Positions 8,801 through 16,631 of a stretch of 64,000 nt of DNA are shown in pieces (position 1 is the stretch's first letter; the number at the start of each line of letters is the position of its first letter). Source of the DNA: Flavobacteriales bacterium UBA4466 (GTDB lineage: Bacteria; Bacteroidota; Bacteroidia; Flavobacteriales_D; Sanyastnellaceae); assembly GCA_905182895.1 (NCBI GenBank), contig CAJJDD010000004.1:1-64000 (forward strand). Reading direction: 5' to 3'. A model generated the notes under the pieces. That model was given only the letters and a program-made list of their open reading frames with translations. It was not told the DNA's origin and searched no databases. The position numbers and the translations under genes were made by a program.

Positions 8801-11681
8801 GTAATTACGACTCTACTGCATCTTGTAATGACGGTTCTTGTTTGACTGAAGACTGTGAAGGTACTTGTGGTGGAACGGCTACTGAAGGTTGTACGGATTC
8901 TTCTGCTTGTAATTACGACTCTACTGCATCTTGTAATGACGGTTCTTGTTTGACTGAAGACTGTGAAGGTACTTGTGGTGGAACGGCTACTGAAGGTTGT
9001 ACGGATTCTTCTGCTTGTAATTACGACTCTACTGCATCTTGTAATGACGGTTCTTGTTTGACTGAAGACTGTGAAGGTACTTGTGGTGGAACGGCTACTG
9101 AAGGTTGTACGGATTCTTCTGCTTGTAATTACGACTCTACTGCATCTTGTAATGACGGTTCTTGTTTGACTGAAGACTGTGAAGGTACTTGTGGTGGAAC
9201 GGCTACTGAAGGTTGTACGGATTCTTCTGCTTGTAACTACGACTCTACTGCATCTTGTAATGACGGTTCTTGTTTGACTGAAGACTGTGAAGGTACTTGT
9301 GGTGGAACGGCTACTGAAGGTTGTACGGATTCTTCTGCTTGTAATTACGACTCTACTGCATCTTGTAATGACGGTTCTTGTTTGACTGAAGACTGTGAAG
9401 GTACTTGTGGTGGAACGGCTACTGAAGGTTGTACGGATTCTTCTGCTTGTAACTACGACTCTACTGCATCTTGTAATGACGGTTCTTGTTTGACTGAAGA
9501 CTGTGAAGGTACTTGTGGTGGAACGGCTACTGAAGGTTGTACGGATTCTTCTGCTTGTAACTACGACTCTACTGCATCTTGTAATGACGGTTCTTGTTTG
9601 ACTGAAGACTGTGAAGGTACTTGTGGTGGAACGGCTACTGAAGGTTGTACGGATTCTTCTGCTTGTAATTACGACTCTACTGCATCTTGTAATGACGGTT
9701 CTTGTTTGACTGAAGACTGTGAAGGTACTTGTGGTGGAACGGCTACTGTAGGTTGTACGGATTCTTCTGCTTGTAACTACGACTCTACTGCATCTTGTAA
9801 TGACGGTTCTTGTTTGACTGAAGACTGTGAATGTAACAGTGGAAGTAATTATCAATGCATAGATGATATTCCAGCAGGAGATGCTAGTGATATAGTTATT
9901 ATTGAAACTTGTGGAACCCCATCTATTACATGGACAGAAACAAATACTGGTTCTGGATGTTCGTCAGATCCTTACAGTCTTACCAGAACATTTACTATTG
10001 TAGACGAAAGCGGAACAGCTACGTGTGATATAGTAAATACGGCTGAAGATACAGAAGCCCCAGTAATGACTCTGCCCGATGACATCTCTGCTGAAATTAC
10101 ATGTGCAGAAAAAACACTAGACTTATCGGATGCTGTTGAAGATACAAATGAGGAAGCTGCTGCTAAAATAGTATCAAAGAAGAGTTATTCAGCTTATTAA
10201 ATATTGTACCTATTAATGTAACAGATAATTGTGACGATGACGTGCAGTATGTCGCTAATAACTTAGTTCCAATTGTACATGATGGATGCGTTGATTACGA
10301 AGGATCTACTAATGTGAGGTACAGTATCATTTGTTATTTCTCAGCTACAGATGATTGCGGAAATGAAGCAGAAGAAGTCTTCACTGTATTAAACATCGTA
10401 GATAATACTGCTCCAGTAACACCAGAAGCACCAGAAGAAGAAAATGTTCAGTGTGCATCTGAGGTATCTGCCCCTATTGAATTAACTGCTCTCGATGATT
10501 GTCAAGGACCTATTACCGTGAGCCCATCGGAAGTTATAACTCCTGGAGAGTGTGACAATCAATTTACAATGGTAAGAACTTGGACTTTTATTGATGCTTG
10601 TGGAAATGATTCTAGTGTTTCACAAACTATTAATGTAATTGATGAAACTGCTCCAATACTCTCTGGATTACCGGATTCTGAGTTAACTCTCAACTGTCAA
10701 GACGAACATCCTGAATTACCATTGGTAATTGCTGATGACAACTGTGACCTCAATGTTCAGGTAGAATTTACAGAAGTCTATACTGGATTCCAACCTGACC
10801 CAGAGGCTTACGAAACCTGCGAGGGAATTCAGCCTCTAAATGCATCTGCCGACTGGTCTATGGCTTTATTCGGGCTTCCGGGACATGACGATGAAGAAGC
10901 GTACTATAACACGATTTTCTCTCAAGTCTCATTTTATGATGACAACGGAAATGGGTTAGAGGCATTATTAACTGGTACAGTATACGACCAATCAAATCCA
11001 AATGGAGGATGGCACATGTACATTCCTCTTACCGCAGGAATGGGCTGGGACGCCTGGTCTGCTATTGAAGGAAACTCTTATAAAGATGACTTCAATTTGG
11101 CTGGGAATGCATACCTCGATTGGACTTACTACTTAGTTAATTCGGAGGGTGCCTATGTAGAAGGATGGGGAGATTTAGAAGGGTCTTATTTAGACATTTC
11201 GCATACTCCTATCGACAACTCTATAGGATGGCAGCATGGTGTAGGAGCTAATAATGTAGGTCCGCACTTCGGTTTAGGAGGTTGGATGGCTTTTGAGGGT
11301 TTCTATCAAAACACTTCTTTAGAAATAGCTGAAGATGTACAAGGTGCTGGTGATGTAGCTATAGACTTGAACTGCTGTCCTACGTACTTATTCACTAGAA
11401 TATGGACCGCTATAGATTGTGTAGGAAATGAGTCATCATTCTCTCAAGAGATCACTGTTTTGGGAACAGATGCTCAAGCGGCATTGTTTTGTTTAGCAGA
11501 TTTCAACTTTGATGGTTACAGAACAACTAATGATCTTGCGATTCTATTAATTGATTATGGATGCTTTTCAGGAGACTGTGCATGTGACTTAACCGGTGAC
11601 GGCTTCACATCATCTGCAGATCTTGGAATATTTTTAGCACTGTACGGAATCCCATGTGAAAATGCTGATTCTGAAGATTAA
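1204..11681 (+). CDS. Giant secreted six-cysteine-repeat protein (whole gene, reconstructed)
   Basis: This is one gene of about 3,490 codons, broken in the raw sequence by several one-base indels. It begins with a signal peptide (MKNKLLSVLLALCCVTGFSQ). Then come: a unique domain of about 230 residues; divergent CTDxxACNYD units (about 1912-2795) interrupted by a second unique segment; array A (2798-5338, about 23 units of 37 residues); a short unique segment (5339-5750); array B (5863-9830, 37 units of 36 residues); Ig/HYR-like segments; and a dockerin-like EF-hand pair at the C-terminus. Every repeat has six cysteines, which suggests disulphide-knotted modules on an extracellular stalk. The CTDxxAxNYDxxA motif recurs in secreted proteins of marine Bacteroidota, with no established function that I know of. 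I infer a cell-surface or adhesive role. A strong terminator follows at 11705. Confidence 0.75.
2798..5338 (+). repeat. Tandem array A: about 23 units of 111 bp encoding a 37-residue six-Cys repeat
   Basis: Units start at the GGT of GGTTGTAC (2798, 2909, 3020, 3130, 3240, 3351 ... 5239). The nominal period is 111 bp. The span from first to last unit start is 2441 bases against 2442 for 22 exact periods, so the many one-base gains and losses almost cancel. The unit reads GCTDDTACNFDPAATC, then NPDNACLELD, then VCGDCGGSGIA. Cysteine spacing is C-x5-C-x7-C-x5-C-x5-C-x2-C-x7. Variation is confined to a few spots: GTT/AGT (Val/Ser) before CGDCGG, GCAGCT/AATGCT (AA/NA), and AAT/GAT. The frame breaks eight times at GACGTTGTGG, where neighbouring units have GACGTTTGTGG or GACAGTTGTGG. 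The unit count may be wrong if copies were merged in assembly. Confidence 0.9.
5089..10200 (+). CDS. Giant repeat protein, middle segment carrying array B
   Basis: This is the longest open stretch of the giant gene (1703 codons). The correct frame is entered at about 5160, after the break at GACTCCT (GAC/GAT superposed). It holds the last two array A units, a unique segment (5339-5750) rich in beta-strand-like sequence (NGEVLCITSDVTATVGSINV), and one divergent unit. A possible further break lies at 5836-5840, where LWWKRLL replaces the expected CGGSAT. Thirty-seven array B units follow, then an Ig/HYR-like start (TEDTEAPVMTLPDDISAEI). The stop at 10198 is a frameshift product. In the other frame the sequence continues LLNIVPINVTDNCDDDVQ into the next segment. 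The methionine at 5089 is not a real start. Confidence 0.65.
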   Translation: MTFVVIVVEVVSLVVQMIQLVTSTPNATCDPDNACLELDSCGDCGGSGIAGCTDDTACNFNPNATCDPDNACLELDSCDDCDVNDNVLCTFSYTTANFPSNLNISNGEVLCITSDVTATVGSINVFAGGMIKISDNSTFTVQGALNVVPNGRINLEGCNSDIFIDGNYSGGSFNDCDIYRYCEECSNESINSGVPVDLGYFVTTAAASWVDVCCCDGFETAGCTDSEACNFDPTATLDDGSCLELDACGDLWWKRLLVGCTDSSACNYDSTASCNDGSCLTEDCEGTCGGTATEGCTDSSACNYDSTASCNDGSCLTEDCEGTCGGTATLGCTDSSACNYDSTASCNDGSCLTEDCEGTCGGTATVGCTDSSACNYDSTASCNDGSCLTEDCEGTCGGTATVGCTDSSACNYDSTASCNDGSCLTEDCEGTCGGTATVGCTDSSACNYDSTASCNDGSCLTEDCEGTCGGTATVGCTDSSACNYDSTASCNDGSCLTEDCEGTCGGTATVGCTDSSACNYDSTASCNDGSCLTEDCEGTCGGTATVGCTDSSACNYDSTASCNDGSCLTEDCEGTCGGTATVGCTDSSACNYDSTASCNDGSCLTEDCEGTCGGTATVGCTDSSACNYDSTASCNDGSCLTEDCEGTCGGTATVGCTDSSACNYDSTASCNDGSCLTEDCEGTCGGTATVGCTDSSACNYDSTASCNDGSCLTEDCEGTCGGTATVGCTDSSACNYDSTASCNDGSCLTEDCEGTCGGTATVGCTDSSACNYDSTASCNDGSCLTEDCEGTCGGTATVGCTDSSACNYDSTASCNDGSCLTEDCEGTCGGTATVGCTDSSACNYDSTASCNDGSCLTEDCEGTCGGTATVGCTDSSACNYDSTASCNDGSCLTEDCEGTCGGTATVGCTDSSACNYDSTASCNDGSCLTEDCEGTCGGTATEGCTDSSACNYDSTASCNDGSCLTEDCEGTCGGTATVGCTDSSACNYDSTASCNDGSCLTEDCEGTCGGTATEGCTDSSACNYDSTASCNDGSCLTEDCEGTCGGTATEGCTDSSACNYDSTASCNDGSCLTEDCEGTCGGTATEGCTDSSACNYDSTASCNDGSCLTEDCEGTCGGTATEGCTDSSACNYDSTASCNDGSCLTEDCEGTCGGTATEGCTDSSACNYDSTASCNDGSCLTEDCEGTCGGTATEGCTDSSACNYDSTASCNDGSCLTEDCEGTCGGTATEGCTDSSACNYDSTASCNDGSCLTEDCEGTCGGTATEGCTDSSACNYDSTASCNDGSCLTEDCEGTCGGTATEGCTDSSACNYDSTASCNDGSCLTEDCEGTCGGTATEGCTDSSACNYDSTASCNDGSCLTEDCEGTCGGTATEGCTDSSACNYDSTASCNDGSCLTEDCEGTCGGTATEGCTDSSACNYDSTASCNDGSCLTEDCEGTCGGTATEGCTDSSACNYDSTASCNDGSCLTEDCEGTCGGTATEGCTDSSACNYDSTASCNDGSCLTEDCEGTCGGTATEGCTDSSACNYDSTASCNDGSCLTEDCEGTCGGTATVGCTDSSACNYDSTASCNDGSCLTEDCECNSGSNYQCIDDIPAGDASDIVIIETCGTPSITWTETNTGSGCSSDPYSLTRTFTIVDESGTATCDIVNTAEDTEAPVMTLPDDISAEITCAEKTLDLSDAVEDTNEEAAAKIVSKKSYSAY
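5863..9830 (+). repeat. Tandem array B: 37 units of exactly 108 bp encoding a 36-residue six-Cys repeat
   Basis: Unit starts run 5863, 5971, 6079 ... 9751. The distance 3888 equals 36 x 108 with no indel at all; the 37th unit is cut short at ECNSGS. The unit reads GCTDSSACNYDSTASC, then NDGSCLTEDCEGTCGGTATV. Cysteine spacing is C-x5-C-x7-C-x4-C-x4-C-x3-C-x7. Units are almost identical at the DNA level. Two sites vary. The codon before GC is GTA in units 4-19, 21 and 37 and GAA in units 2, 20 and 22-36, with CTA before unit 3. The Asn codon is AAC in units 1-13, 17, 25, 32, 34, 35 and 37 and AAT in the others. The clustering shows recent expansion by unequal exchange or slippage. Confidence 0.97.
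10242..11681 (+). CDS. Giant repeat protein, C-terminal segment (HYR/Ig-like and dockerin-like)
   Basis: This is the 479-codon tail of the giant gene, in a different frame from the preceding piece because of an indel before 10198. The true frame can be followed back to about 10165, so the methionine at 10242 is not a real start. It contains Ig/HYR-type segments (SATDDCGNEAEEVFTVLNIV and WTFIDACGNDSSVSQTINVI), a unique domain (about 10800-11340), and another short beta segment (TAIDCVGNESSFSQEITVL). It ends with two EF-hand-like dockerin motifs, ADFNFDGYRTTNDLAILLIDYG and CDLTGDGFTSSADLGIFLAL. No typical T9SS sorting domain is visible, so the dockerin-like pair may be the anchoring or targeting element. 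Confidence 0.75.
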   Translation: MQYVANNLVPIVHDGCVDYEGSTNVRYSIICYFSATDDCGNEAEEVFTVLNIVDNTAPVTPEAPEEENVQCASEVSAPIELTALDDCQGPITVSPSEVITPGECDNQFTMVRTWTFIDACGNDSSVSQTINVIDETAPILSGLPDSELTLNCQDEHPELPLVIADDNCDLNVQVEFTEVYTGFQPDPEAYETCEGIQPLNASADWSMALFGLPGHDDEEAYYNTIFSQVSFYDDNGNGLEALLTGTVYDQSNPNGGWHMYIPLTAGMGWDAWSAIEGNSYKDDFNLAGNAYLDWTYYLVNSEGAYVEGWGDLEGSYLDISHTPIDNSIGWQHGVGANNVGPHFGLGGWMAFEGFYQNTSLEIAEDVQGAGDVAIDLNCCPTYLFTRIWTAIDCVGNESSFSQEITVLGTDAQAALFCLADFNFDGYRTTNDLAILLIDYGCFSGDCACDLTGDGFTSSADLGIFLALYGIPCENADSED

Positions 11682-11704
11682 GAAAGCAACAAATAATTAA
11701 TAGT

Positions 11705-11734
11705 AAAAAGGGAAGCATTATGCTTCCCTTTTTT
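11705..11734 (+). terminator. Rho-independent terminator after the giant repeat gene
   Basis: A perfect stem AAAAAGGGAAGCA / TGCTTCCCTTTTT with a TTA loop, followed by further T residues, lies 23 bases after the stop codon at 11679-11681. Confidence 0.85.
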
Positions 11735-11813
11735 GCTTAACATTAATTAATATCTTCAATAAAACTAAAAGAGTCAACTGGCGTTAATTTTGATATAGAA
11801 AAATTACTAAAAG

Positions 11814-13264
11814 ATGAAAAGATTAATCAGCTTCACAGCAGCAGCATTCATTGGAGGGCTTTTTGCCTTAATGGCTTCTACCTATTTCTTATCCGATTCA
11901 GAATTAATTTCTTATGGAGATCGAGGTAATACAGCGGCTTCCAATTTCAACTATGTAAGTCACCCCTCTTCTAGCATTATGCCTGTAAGTGATTTCACCA
12001 TGGCAGCCAGTAAAACTGTAAATGGTGTAGTTCACGTAAAGACAGAGATAGAAGTACAAAACGCATATAATCCTTGGGCTGATTTCTTTGGCGATGGATC
12101 GGGTATAGAGCCTTATGTACAAAAAGGTTCTGGTTCCGGAGTAATAATCTCAGATGATGGTTATAGTTATTACTAATAACCATGTAATCGAAGGGGCTGA
12201 CAATATCGAGGTAAGTATGAATGACAACCGTTCATATAGCGCAGAACTAATAGGGACAGACCCTACCACCGACATAGCTGTGTTAAAAATAGAAGGCTCT
12301 CATTTTCCTTCTCTTAAAATAGGCGATAGTGAGGCAGTAAAAATCGGTGAGTGGGTATTAGCCGTAGGAAACCCCTTTGATTTAACCTCTACAGTTACCG
12401 CTGGAATAGTAAGTGCTAAAGGAAGAAATATTAATCTATTAAGTTCAGACCCAGGAAGAGAAATCTTCCCTATAGAATCATTTATTCAAACAGACGCTGC
12501 AGTGAATCCTGGCAATAGCGGTGGTGCTTTAGTTAACACCAATGGAGAATTAATTGGAATAAATACGGCTATTGCTTCTAGAACTGGTTCGTTTTCTGGG
12601 TATAGTTTTGCCGTACCAAGCTCTATAGCATCTAAAGTAGCCGAAGACTTAATAAAATATGGTCAAGCCACAAAGGGCTTATATAGGTGTTAGAATAAGG
12701 CCTGTAACGGAAACGTTGGCAAATGATTATAATTTACCGAACGTAAAAGGAATTCACGTCAACTCCCTTACTGAAAATGGAGCGGCTTATGATGCAGGAA
12801 TAAAATCTGGTGACGTTATACTTCAAATTAATTCTAAAGATTTAGTCTGTTCCTCAACTGCAAGAGCAGATAAGTAAATATAGACCTGGTGACAATGTAA
12901 CCGTGACGGTTTGGAGAGGAGGCATTGAAAAGAAGATTTTGGTGGAATTACGAGATAATGACGGAGGTACTAGTCTTAAGTCTTCTGACAAGTCAGAAAT
13001 AAAAGAAATTTTAGGCGCTCAGTTTTCCAATGTTTCTGATGAAACTAAAACTAAACTTGGAATAACTGGAGGAGCCCAAATTAAAGAATTGCAACGCGGA
13101 AAAATTATATACAAATAAAAAAAGGATTTATAGTTTCGAAAGACGGTAATGACATTAATAGCTCTGCCGATTTAGAAAACCTCTTGGAGAACAGAAGTGG
13201 AGGAATTCTTCTTGAAGGTGTCTATGAAAATGGAACCAAAGCCTATTACGGATTTGGTTTGTAA
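11814..13264 (+). CDS. HtrA/Deg-family periplasmic serine protease (frameshifted)
   Basis: This trypsin-like Deg protease works in envelope protein quality control. An N-terminal membrane anchor or signal (MKRLISFTAAAFIGGLFAL) is followed by the protease domain, then PDZ1 (YIGVRIRPVTETLANDYNL) and PDZ2 (from LGAQFSNVS). The catalytic triad is visible: His at 12181-12183 (TNNHVIEGA), Asp at 12271-12273 (TTDIAVLK) and Ser at 12517-12519 (NPGNSGGAL). The frame breaks near 12165, 12676, 12842 and 13110. At 12676 GGCTT superposes GGC/GGT plus T, and at 12842 TTAG superposes TTA/TTG, so the gene is probably intact in the cell. The reconstructed length, about 483 codons, is normal. A terminator follows. 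Confidence 0.85.
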
Positions 13265-13285
13265 AACCCCACAAAATATTTTCAT

Positions 13286-13317
13286 AAAGCCGTTTTCCTA
13301 GAGAACGGCTTTTTTTA
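13286..13317 (+). terminator. Rho-independent terminator after the HtrA-like gene
   Basis: The stem AAGCCGTT (13287-13294) pairs with AACGGCTT (13304-13311), followed by a run of T. Confidence 0.85.
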
Positions 13318-13348
13318 TTTCTTCGAGAATGAATTCGCTAATTCAAGT

Positions 13349-13356
13349 TAAATTTG
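13349..13356 (+). promoter_or_regulatory. Possible -7 promoter element of gap
   Basis: TAAATTTG matches the Bacteroidota TAnnTTTG -7 consensus, 61 bases before the gap start codon. No clear TTG -33 element was found at the usual distance. Confidence 0.35.
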
Positions 13357-13416
13357 CACTATAGGACTTTCAATGAAAAAGTCGGAATATTTTAATAATT
13401 ATAACCAACATTCAAA

Positions 13417-14871
13417 ATGTCAAATTCAGTATTAACTCAAGAGACTTACAGCAATGAACTTGAAGTCTATGTTAATCAGGAAAGAGCAGCTGTAGATTTA
13501 ATTCATTCAATAGGTAAACTTATGTTTGAAAAATCGATAGAACTAGTTCTTTTCAGAAATCATCTAGTGGATACGAGTATAACGGAGATTCTTCGTTTAC
13601 ATAAATATTCTGCAGAAATGGTTGGAAAGCCTATTAGTGTTTTCGACTCAGCAGAGTTAGCTCGCGAAATATTTAATATGGACCTAGCTCCTGCTAAAAT
13701 CGATATCGGAAAGTTGGCCGATGAATGGTTAAGTGAAAGAGAAACATATAAATCGACCAAAGATTTTCTAGAAGATAAATTCCAAAACTTTCTCACTACT
13801 GAAAGTAAGCCGATGGAGCCAGAGAGATGTAATTCTATACGGGTTTGGTAGAATAGGAAGGTTGCTAGCTAGAGAATTAATTAGTCAAGCAGGTAAAGGA
13901 CAGCAGTTAAGGTTAAGAGCTATCGTTATGCGCTCAGTAGATGAGTTATCTATGAGCAAAAGAGCCTCACTACTTGAAAATGACTCTGTACATGGACGAT
14001 TTAAAGGAACTGTAGATACAGATTTCGATAACTCATGCTTAATTATAAATGGACAACGCGTAAACATGATTGGTGCTTCTGACCCCAGCTCTATCGATTA
14101 CACGAAATATGGTATTTCTAATGCACTAGTTCTAGATAATACAGGTGCTTTTAGAGATAAAGAAGCGCTTAGTTTACACCTAAAGTCTAAAGGCGTAGCC
14201 AAAGTTATATTGACCGCTCCTGGAAAAGGAATTCCTAATATCGTATACGGAATTAACCATCGAAATTTGGATATAGAAAAAATGAATATTTTTTCAGCCG
14301 CTAGTTGTACTACAAATGCCATCTCTCCTATTCTAAAAGTAATGGATGATGCATTTGGTGTAAAGTCAGGCCATATAGAAACAGTTCATGCCTACACCAA
14401 TGACCAAAACTTATTAGATAACATGCACAGCAAATCGTAGAGGAAGGATTTGCATTAACAATTACAGAAACAGGAGCTGGAAAAGCTGTTACTAAAGTAA
14501 TTCCTTCTTTGGATAAAAAACTTACTGCCAACGCTGTAAGAGTACCTACTCCTAATGGCTCATTAGCCATAATGAATATAGAATTAGGTGAAAAAGTAAC
14601 TAAAGCTCAAGTTCAAGAGTTAATGAAAACTAATGCGCTAAAAGGAGAATTAGTGAACCAAATCTTTTATTCCATTAATGAAGAACTCGTTTCTAATGAT
14701 ATTATAGGAAATGAACTGCTGCTCAGTATTTGACAGTAAAGCAACTATTGTTACTGAGGATGGTGAGGATATAGTACTTTATGTTTGGTATGACAATGAG
14801 TATGGGTATAGAAACAAGTTATAAGGTTAGCTAAATACATAGCTAAGGTTAGAAGAAATATCTATTATTAA
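13417..14871 (+). CDS. gap: Glyceraldehyde-3-phosphate dehydrogenase, long Bacteroidota form (frameshifted)
   Basis: This NAD(P)-dependent enzyme of central carbon metabolism oxidises glyceraldehyde-3-phosphate to 1,3-bisphosphoglycerate. It is the long form, with an N-terminal extension of about 135 residues (ERAAVDLIHSIGKLMFEKSI) before the Rossmann motif YGFGRIGR. The catalytic Cys is at 14306-14308 in SAASCTTNAISPI, with its partner His in ETVHAYTNDQNLLDNMH. The true C-terminus, in the last frame, is VWYDNEYGY then RLAKYIAKVRRNIYY, ending at TAA 14869-14871. Breaks lie near 13820 (CCAG = CCA/CCG), 14435-14460 (several bases lost from the YRRGR region), 14725 and 14815. The reconstructed length of about 484 residues fits the family. 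Confidence 0.88.
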
Positions 14872-14893
14872 TAGCTCATCTCACAAAATCACT

Positions 14894-14926
14894 AAAGCCG
14901 TCAAGAGTATTCCTGACGGCTTTTTT
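14894..14926 (+). terminator. Rho-independent terminator after gap
   Basis: The stem AAGCCGTCA (14895-14903) pairs with TGACGGCTT (14914-14922), followed by T6. Confidence 0.85.
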
Positions 14927-15143
14927 ATTAGCCTGTAAATCTATTTTCTGAGCCACAAAGATCCCCAGTTTTTTATCACATCCCACAAAGCATGATATTA
15001 AGGATGTACCAAAAATGAATAAAGAGGTAGATTATATTTAATGGAAACATTTAGCTTACGTGCTTTAAATTGTTCGTTAGACATATCCTTAAAAACAACT
15101 AATCTATAATTGAGTAGACCATTAATAATTCACGACACGCTAA

Positions 15144-15746
15144 ATGATGTACTTTTTATATGAAAGAGATTATTTGTTGAAGACTCTATATTTTCTATTT
15201 ATTCCAATACTTTTTATGAGTTGTGGAGAATCAAACTCCAAAAACACTTCGCCTCAAGAAGGAAAAACTCCCATCAAAACCGCGCCTCCAAGGAATCCCA
15301 TGGGAATAGCAGATTTAATATACCCAGGTGTATACAAGTCTCTGGAAAGACTAGAAGTTGAAAAGTTTTACTATACACAATTAAATAACACAAAAACATT
15401 TAAGCTAGAGAACGTAACATTCTCAGAATCGCACACATTAATAGATGAATCTAAAAATCATAAAGTATTCCTACAGAAGTATAAAATGAATACCACTATA
15501 GGATTAGACAGCGCTTCTGCCATTTCTGGTTTTCAGATCATAAAAAAAATCGCATTAAAGTCCGATAATCAAGCAACCATAAACGAAGATTTATATGAAG
15601 TTTCGTATCAAGACAAAAAACAAATAATGATTATTCAGGATGAGAATAACGAATATTTCATTTTACCGGAAATATTCTTAACAGAAGAAAGTGCTACCGA
15701 ATTTGATTTTGAAAAAGTAAAAAAAGAATTGAACCCTACTCAATAA
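15144..15746 (+). CDS. Lipoprotein of unknown function
   Basis: This protein of up to 200 residues has a hydrophobic stretch (TLYFLFIPILFMSCGES) with a lipobox-like F-M-S-C, so it is probably a lipid-anchored envelope protein. The ATG at 15144 places the cysteine at about residue 27; a TTG at 15177 is an alternative start. The mature part is hydrophilic (SNSKNTSPQEGKTPIKTAPP) and then folds around KFYYTQLNNTKTFKLENVTF. I do not recognise a domain. It is flanked by the gap terminator and by a convergent lipoprotein gene. About 215 bases before it hold no gene that I can support. Confidence 0.6.
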   Translation: MMYFLYERDYLLKTLYFLFIPILFMSCGESNSKNTSPQEGKTPIKTAPPRNPMGIADLIYPGVYKSLERLEVEKFYYTQLNNTKTFKLENVTFSESHTLIDESKNHKVFLQKYKMNTTIGLDSASAISGFQIIKKIALKSDNQATINEDLYEVSYQDKKQIMIIQDENNEYFILPEIFLTEESATEFDFEKVKKELNPTQ

Positions 15747-15879
15747 AGTCGTTAATCATATCTTTATATACCTTCTGTAACTCTTTAGGTTTTTTATGGT
15801 CATAAGTGCCTGGCTTTCTATCTCCATAAACTAATTCAGAATGAATAGGACGATTTACTTTAGTCAAGCTTGTAGCCAT
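15736..15879 (-). CDS. Possible small protein, 47 residues
   Basis: A short minus-strand frame starts at ATG (15877-15879) and stops at 15736, just inside the end of the preceding lipoprotein gene. It reads MATSLTKVNRPIHSELVYGD, then RKPGTYDHKKPKELQKVYKD. The composition is protein-like (charged, no long low-complexity run). It may be a real small protein or the tail of a gene eroded by indels. There is no homology that I can name. Confidence 0.25.
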   Translation of the reverse strand: MATSLTKVNRPIHSELVYGDRKPGTYDHKKPKELQKVYKDMINDFIE

Positions 15880-15953
15880 TAGCTTCAATTAAAGAAAAGA
15901 TATTTAGTTTGTCCCATTAAAAAACTATTTAAAATAATTTTACTTGTTGTAAA

Positions 15954-16481
15954 TTAGGGTTTTCTATTCCAATAACCCAATCTTGTTTCTAACTTTACAG
16001 CAGGGACAGAATCTATTTTAAATGCTGCAATGGACACTTTGCAATTAACCCCTAATATGGTAGTGTCAGCTATAGGCTCTGAAATAATCATTTCAAGCAT
16101 CCCATCTAAAAAACTAGAAACGTCTAACGCCTCCATTTCACAACTATAATTTCCAGACATATTTTCCAATGTTTGAAATATCACTTTCTCTTTTTCATTC
16201 GCATAAAATCTATTGCAGATAACATTCATCTTAGAGTTCATTTCTCCATACAACTCATGCTTTCCAATAATAGCCTTATACTCTGTCGGAAACCATTTTA
16301 ATAACGTTTTATCCTTAATAAATGGAAACTCTACCGAATAGACAACTTCCAAATTAGACTTCGATTCTGCAGCCTCAGAAGAATCAGACTCAGTAGCACA
16401 AGAAAAAAATAATATGCTAACTGTCAGTGACACTAAAGCAAATAAAAGTTTGGAGGATTTCAGCATTGAGAATTTTTTCAA
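15954..16481 (-). CDS. Lipoprotein of unknown function, possible DUF4412-like
   Basis: A 175-residue lipoprotein. A signal region (SSKLLFALVSLTVSILFFSC) with the lipobox F-F-S-C is followed by a Ser/Glu-rich linker. The body looks like a beta-sandwich (EVVYSVEFPFIKDKTLLKWF), with a conserved-looking TTILGVNCKVSIAAF. That last motif, 'gyxCkk' style, recalls proteins annotated DUF4412 in this phylum; this is a resemblance only. The end at RLGYWNRKP may be a frameshift: in the next frame the sequence continues DWVIGIENPNLQQVKLF to a stop at 15929. It is convergent with the lipoprotein gene at 15144. Confidence 0.6.
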   Translation of the reverse strand: MKKFSMLKSSKLLFALVSLTVSILFFSCATESDSSEAAESKSNLEVVYSVEFPFIKDKTLLKWFPTEYKAIIGKHELYGEMNSKMNVICNRFYANEKEKVIFQTLENMSGNYSCEMEALDVSSFLDGMLEMIISEPIADTTILGVNCKVSIAAFKIDSVPAVKLETRLGYWNRKP

Positions 16482-16631
16482 TATTACACTAAATTGAATA
16501 AAATATAGTCTTCTAATTCTAGACTTCCTAGATTCTTATTGTGAGTAACAAAGAGAATTTGAATCCAAAACCATCATAAAAGAACTGCTTGCAGGGTTAC
16601 ATTTGTATTAATCCTTAGAGTGAATACAGCC

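Noticed and set aside
2798-9830. The arrays as a CRISPR or other non-coding repeat locus
   Set aside because: There are no unique spacers between identical short repeats. The unit is 108-111 bp, coding, and in frame with a signal peptide and C-terminal domains.
6076-9855. A 1259-codon open frame on the minus strand through array B
   Set aside because: The 108-bp unit is a multiple of three and happens to lack a stop in this antisense frame, so it stays open for the whole array. Its translation (TFTVFSQTRTVITRCSRVV repeated) is low in plausible structure and has no start context; the plus strand has the signal peptide and family motif.
14927-15143. Short frames in the gap between gap and the lipoprotein gene, including a 28-codon minus-strand frame
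   Set aside because: Too short, with no ribosome-binding context or recognisable motif; nothing else was seen in this stretch.
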